DNA from: Capillimicrobium parvum
Lineage (GTDB): Bacteria > Actinomycetota > Thermoleophilia > Solirubrobacterales > Solirubrobacteraceae
Direction of reading: 5' to 3'
DNA: 64,000 nt
Assembly (NCBI RefSeq): GCF_021172045.1
Contig: NZ_CP087164.1
Location: 5,270,001-5,334,000, forward strand
The stretch's first letter is position 1; every line of letters begins with the position of its first letter. Below, one piece after another: positions 1 through 7,494 of this stretch. Made by a program: the position numbers and the translations under genes. The notes under the pieces were generated by a model that worked only from the letters and a program-made list of their open reading frames with translations, did no database searches and was not told where the DNA came from.

Positions 1-74
1 CGCAGCTCGGCGTACGTCCAGGTCCGCTCGCCTTCGATCAGGGCGATCCCTTCGTGTCCGAGCAGCTGCCTCAG
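1..74 (-). CDS. AMP-dependent acyl-CoA synthetase/ligase, N-terminus only (runs off the window)
   Basis: Only the first 24 codons are present. They read (M)RQLLGHEGIALIEGERTWT followed by YAEL, which resembles the opening of ANL-superfamily ligases (the 'ALI-G-RTWTYAEL' strand that starts the adenylation domain). Such enzymes activate carboxylic acids as acyl-AMP and load CoA or an acyl carrier protein. No ATG, GTG or TTG lies near. The best start is a CTG at 74 that overlaps the TGA of the upstream reductase gene as CTGA, the same coupling geometry as GTGA/ATGA elsewhere here. With the ACP and SDR genes it would form an acyl-loading operon. Identity rests on 24 residues. Confidence 0.55.
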   Translation of the reverse strand, partial: MRQLLGHEGIALIEGERTWTYAEL

Positions 75-775
75 ATGACCATCCCCCCGTCGACCCCGAG
101 CACCTGCCCGGTGATGTAGCCCGCCCGGTCCGACGCCAGGAACGCGATCGCGTCCGCGACCTCCTCAGGCGTCCCGGCGCGGCCGAGCCCGACGCTCGCC
201 ACGCGCTCGTCGAAGACCTCCTCGGGCAGCGCGCGCGTCATGTCCGTGTCGATGAACCCGGGAGCGACCGCGTTGACGCGCACGTTCTGCGGCGCGAGCT
301 CCTTCGCCGCGCTGCGCGTCATGCCGATGACCGCCGCCTTCGAGCCGCCGTAGGCGACCTGGCCGGTGTTGCCGACGACGCCGATGATCGAGGCCACGTT
401 GACGATCGAGCCGCCCCCGCCGCGCGCGATCAGCCGCGCGCACGCCTGCATGACGTTCAGCACGCCGATCGCGTTGACGTCGAAGACCCGCTCGGGCTTG
501 ATCATCCCCAGCAGCGCGTCCTCGAGGACGCCGGCGTTGTTGACGAGCACGTCGAGGCGCTTGTGGCGCTTGAACAGCTCGCGCGCGGCCGCCTGCACCG
601 CGGCGGCGTCAGAGACGTCGAACGCGAGCGCATCGCCGCCGAGCCCGTCCGCCCGCTCGCGCGCCGCCGCCTCGTCGGTCCCGTTGACCACGACGGTGTA
701 GCCCTCCTGCGCCAGCCGCCGCGCCGCGGCGAGGCCGATCCCGCGCGTCGACCCGGTGACGAGCGCGACGCTCAC
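71..775 (-). CDS. SDR-family oxidoreductase, FabG-like 3-oxoacyl-ACP reductase
   Basis: A 234-residue classical short-chain dehydrogenase. The N-terminus carries the Rossmann glycine motif TGSTRGIG (residues 7-14), then NNAG near residue 80, and the catalytic Ser (NVASIIG) and YGGSK (Tyr-X3-Lys) near residues 128-146. It ends GYITGQVLGVDGGM, as FabG proteins do. Likely role: NADPH reduction of a 3-oxo-acyl group on the adjacent acyl carrier protein; a sugar or other alcohol substrate is possible. It starts with GTG preceded by GGGAGG seven bases upstream. It lies 52 bases after the ACP gene and overlaps the ligase gene by four bases, so the three are probably co-transcribed. Confidence 0.85.
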   Translation of the reverse strand: MSVALVTGSTRGIGLAAARRLAQEGYTVVVNGTDEAAARERADGLGGDALAFDVSDAAAVQAAARELFKRHKRLDVLVNNAGVLEDALLGMIKPERVFDVNAIGVLNVMQACARLIARGGGGSIVNVASIIGVVGNTGQVAYGGSKAAVIGMTRSAAKELAPQNVRVNAVAPGFIDTDMTRALPEEVFDERVASVGLGRAGTPEEVADAIAFLASDRAGYITGQVLGVDGGMVI

Positions 776-827
776 GTCGATGCCTCCCGCCGGATCGCCG
801 CCGCCGCGTGTGAGGACCCGCGGGGTC

Positions 828-1067
828 TCACAGCACGACGTCGTAGCGCGTCCTGAGCATCTCCACCGCCACGGGGTAGCTGCTCATGCCGATCACGTCG
901 TCGGTGTCCATCATGATGTCGAAGGCCTCCTCGATCTCGGCGACCAGCGCCATGTGGCCGAGCGAGTCCCAGTGCTCGTGCTGGGCGTACGCGAGGGCCG
1001 CCCAGTCGGTGTCGCCGGGCAGGTCGAGCGCGGTCTGGAAGGCTTCACGCAGGCGAGCTTCGGACAT
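828..1067 (-). CDS. Acyl carrier protein
   Basis: A 79-residue acidic protein with the phosphopantetheine attachment motif WDSLGHM (Ser near residue 35) followed by the helix LVAEIEEAFDI, as in ACP and PCP domains. The serine would carry 4'-phosphopantetheine and present acyl intermediates to the neighbouring reductase and ligase. Such discrete ACPs next to an SDR and an AMP-ligase occur in loci that acylate sugars or make small acyl products; which applies here cannot be told. The ATG at 1067 has a TAGCAT box 11 bases upstream and no clear Shine-Dalgarno sequence, suggesting a leaderless transcript. It is divergent from the FAD dehydrogenase gene, with only about 16 bases between start codons. 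Confidence 0.9.
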   Translation of the reverse strand: MSEARLREAFQTALDLPGDTDWAALAYAQHEHWDSLGHMALVAEIEEAFDIMMDTDDVIGMSSYPVAVEMLRTRYDVVL

Positions 1068-1078
1068 GGCGGGGCCAG

Positions 1079-1084
1079 ATGCTA
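1079..1084 (-). promoter_or_regulatory. Probable -10 box (TAGCAT) of the ACP operon
   Basis: TAGCAT on the minus strand ends 11 bases before the ACP start codon with no Shine-Dalgarno sequence between; fits a leaderless or nearly leaderless transcript. Inferred from the pattern repeated across the window. Confidence 0.45.
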
Positions 1085-2475
1085 TGACGGCGGGACAACA
1101 CGCAGACTCCGGCGCGCTGGTCGCAGACCTGCAGGCGGCGATCGGCGACGCGCGGCGCGTGAGCACGAGCGAGTCGGTTCTGCGCACCCACGGCGAGCCG
1201 CTCATGGCCGACATGCCGCCCGCGCCGCCGGACGTCGTGGTGTTCGCCCGGTCGCGCGACGACGTCGTCGCCGTCCTGGCCCTGGCCCGCGAGCATGGCG
1301 CCCCGGTGGTCGCCTTCGGGGCGGGCTCCGGGCTCGAGGGCGAGTCGCTCGCGCCGCGCGGCGGCATCTCGCTCGACCTCACCGGCCTGGACCGCATCGA
1401 GATCCGCCCCGCCGACCTGCAGGCGACGGTCGGCGCCGGCGTGACCCGCAAGGCGCTCGACAGGGCGACCGGCGAGCACGGCCTGTGGTTCCCGGTCGAT
1501 CCGGGCGCCGACGCCACGCTCGGCGGGATGGCGGCGACGAACGCGAGCGGCACCACGACCGTCCGCTACGGATCGATGCGCCAGAACGTCCTCGGCCTGG
1601 AGGTCGTCCTCGCCGACGGGCGCGTGGTGCGCACCGGCTCGCGCACCGTGAAGACCTCGGCCGGCTACGAGCTCGGACAGCTGTTCGTCGGATCGGAGGG
1701 GACGCTCGGGATCATCACCGAGGTCACGCTGCGCCTCTACGGCATCCCCGAGCACGTCGTCGCGGTCCGCGCGCCCTTCCCCGACATCGAGGCGGCCTGC
1801 CGGTGCGCGGCGGCGCTCGTCGCGACCGGCGTGTCGGTCATCCGCTGCGAGCTCGTCGACGCCTCGACGATCGAGATGGTCAACGCCTACCGCGGGACGC
1901 GCCTGCCCGCCGACGTCCACCTCTTCCTCGAGTTCGGCGGCAGCAGGGAGGGGGTCGAGGGCGACGTCGCCGCCACGCGCGATCTGGCGGCCGAGTTCGG
2001 CTGCACGGACCTGCAGGCGTCCAGCGCGTGGGCCGAGCGTCAGGAGCTGTGGGCGGCGCGCCACGACGCGCTGTACGCCACGCAGCACGCCAACCTCGGC
2101 AAGGCGATGTTCGGCACCGACACGTGCGTGCCGGTCTCCGAGCTGCCCGGCGCGGTCGCGTACGCCCGCGGGCTGATCGCCGCCGCCGGTCTGGAGGCGT
2201 CGATCGTCGGGCACGTCGGCGACGGCAACTACCACGCGCTGATCGCCGTCGACCCCCGCGACGAGGACGAGGTCGCCCGGGCCCACGCGGTACGGGGGCA
2301 GATCGTCCGCGACGCCCTGGCCCGCGGCGGGACGTGCAGCGGCGAGCACGGGATCGGCATGGGCAAGATGGGCTACCTCGAGATCGAGCACGGCGACCTG
2401 ATCCCGCTGATGCGCGGGATCAAGGAGCTGCTCGATCCGGCCGGGATCCTCAACCCCGGCAAGATCTTCGACTGA
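1084..2475 (+). CDS. FAD-linked oxidase, D-lactate/glycolate dehydrogenase (GlcD/LDHD family)
   Basis: A 463-residue flavoprotein with an N-terminal PCMH-type FAD domain (FGAGSGLEG near residue 80; PVDPGADATLGGMAATNASG near 140; VGSEGTLGIITEVTL near 205) and a C-terminal FAD-oxidase_C domain with HVGDGNYH (about 376-383) and SGEHGIGMGKMGYL (about 420). It finishes LDPAGILNPGKIFD, the standard family ending. It should oxidise a 2-hydroxy acid such as D-lactate to the keto acid with FAD. Start chosen at the ATG at 1084; an in-frame ATG at 1066 would overlap the ACP start on the other strand. No iron-sulfur partner gene (GlcF/LldE type) lies nearby, resembling single-subunit LDHD enzymes. Confidence 0.92.
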   Translation: MTAGQHADSGALVADLQAAIGDARRVSTSESVLRTHGEPLMADMPPAPPDVVVFARSRDDVVAVLALAREHGAPVVAFGAGSGLEGESLAPRGGISLDLTGLDRIEIRPADLQATVGAGVTRKALDRATGEHGLWFPVDPGADATLGGMAATNASGTTTVRYGSMRQNVLGLEVVLADGRVVRTGSRTVKTSAGYELGQLFVGSEGTLGIITEVTLRLYGIPEHVVAVRAPFPDIEAACRCAAALVATGVSVIRCELVDASTIEMVNAYRGTRLPADVHLFLEFGGSREGVEGDVAATRDLAAEFGCTDLQASSAWAERQELWAARHDALYATQHANLGKAMFGTDTCVPVSELPGAVAYARGLIAAAGLEASIVGHVGDGNYHALIAVDPRDEDEVARAHAVRGQIVRDALARGGTCSGEHGIGMGKMGYLEIEHGDLIPLMRGIKELLDPAGILNPGKIFD

Positions 2476-2516
2476 GCGGCGCGCCCGGAACCGGTGATGC
2501 CCGACCGACCCGGAGC

Positions 2517-2548
2517 GGTGCGCACACAAGAGTGGTGCGCACACGTGT
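2517..2548. promoter_or_regulatory. Tandem palindromes upstream of the DUF1801 gene
   Basis: GGTGCGCACAC occurs twice (2517-2527 and 2534-2544, 17-base period). Each copy contains the 8-base palindrome GTGCGCAC, and a third palindrome ACACGTGT follows at 2541-2548. The spacing suggests an operator bound on one face of the helix. Function is inferred. Confidence 0.4.
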
Positions 2549-2613
2549 CAACGCGGGAGGCGCGCGTCATCGACGCACCTGGCTTGAACTGTCAGGTTGC
2601 ACCCCGAGATCGA

Positions 2614-3009
2614 ATGGAAGAGAAGTCTCCAAAGCCGGTCGACGTTGATTCCTACATCGTCAGTGCTGACGGTGCGGCTCGTCCGATACTCGAAGAGCTC
2701 CGGGCGATAATCAAAGCGACTGTGCCTGAAGTGCAAGAAGGCATCAGCTGGGGCGTTCCCTTCTACCGACACCATGGTGCCCTCGCCGGCCTTGCTGCAT
2801 ACACGAACCATGTCAGCTTTGGTCTGGGCGGCGCCGTGCTGCAGAGCAAAGATCGCAAGATGCTTGAAGACAGCGGCTATGTGACCGGGAAGAAGACGGT
2901 ACGGATCAGGTTCGACCAAGAGGTGCCGGCCGCGGTGATTCAGCAGCTTCTCCAGGCACAAGCCGAGATGAACGCAGCCGAAGGGAACGATGAGACGAAG
3001 GAACGATGA
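2614..3009 (+). CDS. DUF1801 (YdhG-like) domain protein
   Basis: A 131-residue protein with the pattern of the DUF1801 family: DVDSYI, then RPILEELRAIIKATVPEVQE, the core GISWGVPFYRHHG, the SFGLGG strand, and a C-terminal YVTGKKTVRIRFD helix-strand. These small proteins have a TATA-box-binding-like fold and no firmly assigned function. I start at the ATG at 2614; an upstream in-frame ATG at 2494 would add 40 residues without family resemblance and would cover the tandem palindromes. The gene is visibly less GC-rich than everything around it, with A- or T-ending codons common, suggesting recent acquisition. Confidence 0.8.
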   Translation: MEEKSPKPVDVDSYIVSADGAARPILEELRAIIKATVPEVQEGISWGVPFYRHHGALAGLAAYTNHVSFGLGGAVLQSKDRKMLEDSGYVTGKKTVRIRFDQEVPAAVIQQLLQAQAEMNAAEGNDETKER

Positions 3010-3094
3010 GGTTCCGACGCAACGCGATCCACCGTCCGGACCACGCCGCGGACGCGTTCTCTCGCGCGGCGCGGAAAGCTCAACAGGCTCCTAA

Positions 3095-3517
3095 CTAACC
3101 GCAGTTGACCCGCGCGAGCGTCGACGTGTAGGAGGCCTCGAGTTGCTGGACCGCCGTGGTGAGCTGCGCCTTGGCGTCGGACGCCGAGAGCGATTTCAGG
3201 AACTGGCTGGAGATCTGCTGGATCGAGCTCGTGAACGCCTTGTTGGCGGCCTGGATCTGGCTGCGACGATCGCTGCTGAGATCCGACTGCGCGCCGGTGA
3301 TGTCCGTGAGGTCGTTCTTGATCGCGTTCAGCGGCTGGGTGACGGCGTCCTTGGTCACAGTCGCCGGGGTGAGGCCCTTCAGAGCGTCGATCTGCTTGCT
3401 GATGTCGGCCCGGGCATCGCAGACGGTGTTCTTGGCCTTGTCCTGTGAGGATTCGCCGCACGCGCCGAGCGCGAGGACCACCGACACGGCGGCCAGGGCG
3501 CAGAAGGTGGTTCTCAT
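3095..3517 (-). CDS. Small secreted lipoprotein of unknown function
   Basis: A 140-residue protein beginning MRTTFCALAAVSVVLALGAC: a short positive start, hydrophobic stretch and lipobox LGAC with the lipidated Cys near residue 20. The mature part is Ala/Ser/Gln-rich, predicted helical (KNTVCDARADISKQIDALKG...), and has two further cysteines, one in CDAR and one in the last residues (VNCG), possibly a disulfide. No enzyme motif is visible; a helical binding or scaffold protein outside the membrane is the most that can be said. The start at 3517 rather than 3532 is favoured because a TACCGT box sits six bases upstream. Confidence 0.72.
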   Translation of the reverse strand: MRTTFCALAAVSVVLALGACGESSQDKAKNTVCDARADISKQIDALKGLTPATVTKDAVTQPLNAIKNDLTDITGAQSDLSSDRRSQIQAANKAFTSSIQQISSQFLKSLSASDAKAQLTTAVQQLEASYTSTLARVNCG

Positions 3518-3523
3518 GGCGAC

Positions 3524-3529
3524 ACGGTA
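3524..3529 (-). promoter_or_regulatory. Probable -10 box (TACCGT) of the lipoprotein gene
   Basis: TACCGT lies six bases before the ATG at 3517 and inside the alternative longer reading frame, so it both suggests a leaderless transcript and argues for the shorter start. Confidence 0.4.
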
Positions 3530-3587
3530 CATCCACCAGGATGGCGCTCACGTCAGTCGGCGAGGGTGAGCCGCGCGCCGGGCGCTC

Positions 3588-3857
3588 TCAGCCGGCGAAC
3601 TTCGGCAGGATGTCGCGCTCGTAGGCGTCGAAGAACGCCTCGTGGCCGCCGCCGATCTGCTGGATGTGCAGCTCGTCGACGCCCGCGTCGGCGTACTCCT
3701 GGATCGTCTGCAGGTGCTCGTCGAGGTCCGGTCCACACGGGACGGTCTTGCCTGCGCCGCCCTTGTCGCGGAAGCGCCCGATCATGTCGTCGGGCGACGT
3801 CGTGCAGTAGCCGTCGCCGATGCGCGCGGCGAGGTCGACCGCCTTGGGCCCGAACCT
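3588..3857 (-). pseudogene. 3' remnant of an F420-dependent LLM-class oxidoreductase
   Basis: About 88 codons match the C-terminal quarter of actinobacterial F420-dependent luciferase-like oxidoreductases: FGPKAVDLAARIGDGY, then CTTSPDDMIGRFRDKGG, then DEHLQTIQEYADAGVDELHI and a final DAYERDILPKFAG. Reading upstream in the same frame, a TGA at 3858-3860 interrupts just before FGPK, and no family sequence continues beyond. Family members are usually about 320 residues, so roughly three quarters is missing. An internal ATG (MIGRF, 3785) could still make a 65-residue peptide, unlikely to be functional. The break abuts the hairpin at 3862-3890. Confidence 0.75.
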
Positions 3858-3861
3858 TCAT

Positions 3862-3890
3862 GCCCCGCCGCCTCCCACGGGCAGCGGGGC
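3862..3890. terminator. Possible hairpin terminator after the DUF6325 gene
   Basis: GCCCCGC (3862-3868) and GCGGGGC (3884-3890) form a 7-bp GC stem 30 bases past the stop of the minus-strand gene ending at 3920. There is no T-run. Confidence 0.35.
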
Positions 3891-3919
3891 GGCAAACGTC
3901 GAGGCCGCCCGGGGACGCC

Positions 3920-4375
3920 CTACGCGTTGAGGCCGACCGCCTGCAGGTCGAGCGGGTCGATCCACGACTCCGCGAGCAGCGCGCCGCCGGTGCCGCGTAG
4001 CGCCTGCTTGAGGCCGAGCGCCCAGCGGTGCTCGATGAGCGCCAGCGCCGCCATGCTCCCGGGCGGGATCGCGTCGGCCGGGAACCAGATGTCGTCGTCG
4101 TCGATGTCTTCGTACTCCGAGGGCAGCTCCGGGGCCTCCTCGTCGCCGTGCAGCCCGGTGAGGACCGCGACGACCGACCCGCTCTCGTTCGCCTCGACGA
4201 TCGACACCGTGTCGTCGTCCTCCTTGCGCACGACGAGGACGTCGAGCACGCGGATCGTGCCCGCGTCGGAGAGGCGGCCGAGCTCGGCCAGGACCTCGCC
4301 GCGCAGCTCGGCATCGGGATCGAAGCCGCAGATCAGCAGCTGGACCGGGCCCAGCATCTCGCCGTCGCCGCTCAT
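3920..4375 (-). CDS. DUF6325 family protein
   Basis: A 151-residue acidic protein of the actinobacterial DUF6325 type (formerly annotated DUF1269-like). It starts GPVQLLICGF, continues with ELGRLSDAGTIRVLDVLVVRK, and ends with the family hallmark WFPADAIPPGSMAALALIEHRWA (quoted in part: IPPGSMAALALIEHRWA) and a C-terminal segment. A run of acidic residues (EYEDIDDDDI) lies in the middle. Function is unknown. It overlaps the upstream SHOCT gene by four bases (ATGA) and the two are commonly neighbours in Actinobacteria, suggesting joint action, probably at the membrane. Confidence 0.85.
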   Translation of the reverse strand: MSGDGEMLGPVQLLICGFDPDAELRGEVLAELGRLSDAGTIRVLDVLVVRKEDDDTVSIVEANESGSVVAVLTGLHGDEEAPELPSEYEDIDDDDIWFPADAIPPGSMAALALIEHRWALGLKQALRGTGGALLAESWIDPLDLQAVGLNA

Positions 4376-4686
4376 CCGAGCACCTTCTTCTTGGCCGCGT
4401 CGAACTCCTCGGGGGTCAGAACGCCGGCGTCGAGCAGGCCCTTGAGCTTCGTGAGCTCGCCGACGACGTCGGTGCCGCCCGCGGGGGCGGCGGCCGGCGG
4501 CGCGGCGACGGGCGGCGCCATCGCGGCCGTGGCGGGCGCGGGCGCCTGCTGCTGCTCGAGCGCCTCGAGACGCTCCTCCTGCTCGCTCTCGCGCGCCCGG
4601 CTCTGCGCGCCCTTCTTGCCCGCCATGTACCCGGCGCCGCCGACCATCGCCGCCCGCATGACCGGACGCCTTCGCGGTCTGAACAC
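4372..4686 (-). CDS. SHOCT-domain protein
   Basis: A 104-residue protein with a basic start (VFRPRRRPVMRAAMVGGAG), a Glu/Arg/Gln-rich predicted coiled coil (residues about 27-46), an Ala/Pro linker and a C-terminal SHOCT domain (ELTKLKGLLDAGVLTPEEF then DAAKKKVLG). SHOCT domains mediate oligomerisation. The GTG at 4686 has AGGAGGG six bases upstream, one of the few strong ribosome-binding sites here, with a TAGCGT box about 30 bases further up. An ATG at 4659 is an alternative start. It overlaps the DUF6325 gene by four bases. Confidence 0.85.
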   Translation of the reverse strand: MFRPRRRPVMRAAMVGGAGYMAGKKGAQSRARESEQEERLEALEQQQAPAPATAAMAPPVAAPPAAAPAGGTDVVGELTKLKGLLDAGVLTPEEFDAAKKKVLG

Positions 4687-4773
4687 GTCAGTCCCTCCTG
4701 TCGCTCTGATGTTCGCGCCACGCTAGTCGGCACGGCGCGTCGCGTCCACCGGTCGCGCGCCGCCGCCCGCGGC

Positions 4774-6654
4774 TCAGCCCGCGAACGTCTGCAGCCACTC
4801 CTCGACCGACAGCAGCGACCAGATCAGCAGCCGGCGGTTCTCGCGGCCGGCGAGGTGGTCGTCGACCAGGGCGAGGACCTCGTCGCGGTCGAGGTAGCCG
4901 TAGATGCGCGCGTCGCCGTCGACGAGGCGGCGGCGGACGTAGTCGATCGACTCGCCGCGAAACCAGGACGCGTCGGGCGCGGCGAAGCCTTGCTTCTCGC
5001 GGCCGGTGACGTCGGCCGGGACGTGGCGCTCCATCGCCTGGCGCAGAATCAGCTTGCCGTCGCGGGCGTTGTTGAAGAAGCGCTCGGTCTTCCACCCCGG
5101 CTCGTTCTCGTCGAGTCGGACAACCTCGCCGAGGTTGCCGAGCTTCAGGCCGACGGGCACGGCCTGGGCGAAGTCGACGAGGTCGTTGTCGAGGAAGGGC
5201 AGCCGCGTCTCGAGCGAGTGCGCCATCGACAGCTTGTCCTCGACGAGCAGCAGGCCGTGCAGGAACGTGCGGGCCTCGAGGTAGAGCGAGTGGTTGATGT
5301 AGTCCTCGGGGCGCGTGAGCTGCGGCGCGTGGGTGGCGAACGCGTCGGCGAAGATCGCGCGCGTGTCGACGTCGGCCACCTCGGCGCGGATCGGCGCGAA
5401 CACGCGGTCGATCGCATCCGGCGGGAGCAGCCGCTGCCAGAAGCCGTAGTACTTGCCGACGTAGTCGTCGAACGAGTCGTTGACGACCGCGCGGTAGTAG
5501 CGCCAGGGGTAGCCGCCGAAGAGCTCGTCGCCGCCCGCGCCCGACAGGACGACCGTCACGAACTTCGAGGCCAGCCGTGCCGCGTAGTAGTTCGGATAGC
5601 ACTGCCCGACCCGCAGGTCCTCCAGGTGCCAGGTCAACGCGGGCATGACGCGCTCGAGGTCGCCGGCCTTGAGGACCATCTCGTAGTGCTCGGTGCCGAA
5701 CAGGTAGGACATCCGCTCGGCGCGGGTGCGCTCGTCGAAGGCGAGCTCGATGCCCGAGGCGGAGCTCAGGTCGAAGCCGACCGTGAACGAGGTGAACGTG
5801 TCGAACTGCGGCGCGGCGACCGCGGTGATCGAGCCGGAGTCCATGCCGCCGGACAGGTAGGAGCCGATCGGCACGTCGGCGACCAGCTGGCGGTTGACCG
5901 CCTGGCGGAAGAGGCGGTCGAGCTCCTCGAGGTACTCGCGCTCGTCGATGCGCCCGGCGTCGCCGTCCGGCTCGCGGAAGTCGAAGTCCCAGAACGTCTG
6001 GACCGGGCCCACCCCCGCCACGCCGATGCGCACGAACGATCCAGGCGGCAGCAGCTCGACGCCGTCGAAGAGGGTGCGGCGGGTGAAGAGGTTCTGGAAG
6101 GTGAAGTACTCCAGCAGCGCGCGCGGGTCGACGCTCGGGCGCACCTCCGGGTGGGCGAGCAGCGCCTTGATCTCCGAGCCGAACAGGACGCGGCGGTCGT
6201 CGCGATGCCAGTACAGGGGCTTGATGCCGTAGCGGTCGCGGGCGAGCAGCAGCTCCTCGCGCTCCGTGTCCCAGAGCGCGAGCGCGAACATGCCGTTGAA
6301 GCGCTCGAGCGCCTGCACGCCCCACTCGGCGAGCGCGTAGAGCACGACCTCCGTGTCGCCGCGCGACCGGAAGCCCCACCCGCGCGCCTCGAGCTCCCGG
6401 CGCAGCTCCTGGAAGTTGTAGACCTCGCCGTTGTAGGTGAGGACGAAGCGCCCGTCGCGCGTGGCCATCGGCTGCTCGGCGGCCGGCGAGCGGTCGATGA
6501 TCGCCAGGCGCCGGTGCCCGAACCCGAGCGCCCCGTCGACGTACGTGCCCTCGCCGTCGGGCCCGCGATGGCGTACGGCGTCGGCCATCGCCCGCAGGAC
6601 GCGGGGGGCGACGGGCTCGCCGTCGAGGTTCAGGATGCCGGTGATGCCGCACAT
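4774..6654 (-). CDS. Asparagine synthase (glutamine-hydrolysing), AsnB family
   Basis: A 626-residue two-domain amidotransferase. The N-terminal Ntn glutaminase begins MCGITGILNLDGE with the catalytic Cys2, followed by RHRGPDGEGTY, GHRRLAIID and YNGEVYNF. The C-terminal synthetase domain has the PP-loop SYLSGGMDSGSI near residue 265 and SGAGGDELFGGYPWRYY near 375. It would transfer glutamine nitrogen to an AMP-activated carboxylate. True AsnB is about 550-620 residues, but paralogs in polysaccharide loci amidate sugars or other acids, and this window has four AsnB-type genes, so asparagine need not be the product. A TAGCCT box 18 bases upstream coincides with the stop codon of the nucleotidyltransferase gene. 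Confidence 0.88.
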   Translation of the reverse strand: MCGITGILNLDGEPVAPRVLRAMADAVRHRGPDGEGTYVDGALGFGHRRLAIIDRSPAAEQPMATRDGRFVLTYNGEVYNFQELRRELEARGWGFRSRGDTEVVLYALAEWGVQALERFNGMFALALWDTEREELLLARDRYGIKPLYWHRDDRRVLFGSEIKALLAHPEVRPSVDPRALLEYFTFQNLFTRRTLFDGVELLPPGSFVRIGVAGVGPVQTFWDFDFREPDGDAGRIDEREYLEELDRLFRQAVNRQLVADVPIGSYLSGGMDSGSITAVAAPQFDTFTSFTVGFDLSSASGIELAFDERTRAERMSYLFGTEHYEMVLKAGDLERVMPALTWHLEDLRVGQCYPNYYAARLASKFVTVVLSGAGGDELFGGYPWRYYRAVVNDSFDDYVGKYYGFWQRLLPPDAIDRVFAPIRAEVADVDTRAIFADAFATHAPQLTRPEDYINHSLYLEARTFLHGLLLVEDKLSMAHSLETRLPFLDNDLVDFAQAVPVGLKLGNLGEVVRLDENEPGWKTERFFNNARDGKLILRQAMERHVPADVTGREKQGFAAPDASWFRGESIDYVRRRLVDGDARIYGYLDRDEVLALVDDHLAGRENRRLLIWSLLSVEEWLQTFAG

Positions 6655-6675
6655 GGACGCTTGTCGAGACGGAGG

Positions 6676-7494
6676 CTAGGCCCGCGAGTTGCGCGCGAGC
6701 GCCTGCAGGTCCTCGCCCAGGTCGCCCGGCCGGGGCTCGTCGATCCCGAGCCGGCGGCGCGCGGTGTACAGGTGCTCGACGAGCCGGTCCCACACGCGTC
6801 GCTGCCGGGTGCCCGGCGGTGGGCGTCGCCCGACGGGGTTGTCGGCATCGAGGGTCGCCGGCCGCCCGAACTCGTCGCGGTACCGGTAGACGTACTGCGC
6901 ACCGTCGTCCCACGCGCGCGCCAGCCGGCGCCGCGCCGGGCGGTCACCGAGCAGGACCACGGCCGGGTCGGCCGGGTCGACCATGCGGACATCGCCGAGG
7001 TCGGGGTCGTCCGATCGGCGGATCCGCTGCACGTCGGTGAGCACGGCGATGTCCTCGAGATCGATCGACCGGCCTGACGCCCGCTTGAGTGCCACGAGGT
7101 CATCGAGCCCCGCGACGGGGATCGTGAGTGCGCCGAGGGGAACCTCGATCGACCGGTCCCGCAGCTCGTCGTAGGCGGGTGCGCCGGCGGCGTCCTGCAT
7201 GATGTCGAGCATCCCCGCCCGCGTGTCCAGGAACAGCGAGCCGGCACGCGCGACCGTCGAGGGATCGCCAGGGTCGTGCAGGTGCTCGGAATCGACACCG
7301 CGATTGGTCGCCCCGAGGTCGCGCAGGGCGGCCGCCAGGCGCTCGGCGTTCTCGGGCGAGGGTCGCGCGATGATGTCGAGATCACGGGTCGTCCGGACGT
7401 GGCCGTGCGCCTGCACGGCGACGCCGCCGATGACGACGAAGTCCACGCCGTGCGCGGACAGGACAGAGAGGAGCTCGCGGGGATCAGCGGCCAT
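6676..7494 (-). CDS. Nucleotidyltransferase-fold protein, probable toxin of an HTH/NTase pair
   Basis: A 272-residue protein starting MAADPRELLSVLSAHGVDFV. It carries the pol-beta-type nucleotidyltransferase signature VIGGVAVQAHG then TRDLDIIARP (G-G...D-X-D near residues 23-43), as in AbiEii/MNT-type proteins. An ALKRAS element follows (LDDLVALKRASGRSIDLEDI), also standard for this fold. The C-terminal third (RYRDEFGRPATLDADNP, ARRRLGIDEP) has no assignment. Family members transfer nucleotides to proteins or tRNA and act as toxins or enzymes. The start at 7494 overlaps the HTH gene by 11 bases, so translation is coupled; antitoxin-first order is usual for such modules. The toxin role is inferred. 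Confidence 0.75.
   Translation of the reverse strand: MAADPRELLSVLSAHGVDFVVIGGVAVQAHGHVRTTRDLDIIARPSPENAERLAAALRDLGATNRGVDSEHLHDPGDPSTVARAGSLFLDTRAGMLDIMQDAAGAPAYDELRDRSIEVPLGALTIPVAGLDDLVALKRASGRSIDLEDIAVLTDVQRIRRSDDPDLGDVRMVDPADPAVVLLGDRPARRRLARAWDDGAQYVYRYRDEFGRPATLDADNPVGRRPPPGTRQRRVWDRLVEHLYTARRRLGIDEPRPGDLGEDLQALARNSRA

Noticed and set aside
4855-7077. 740-codon plus-strand frame opposite the asparagine synthase gene
   Set aside because: Val/Glu/Ala-rich antisense translation without motifs; the minus-strand AsnB is certain.
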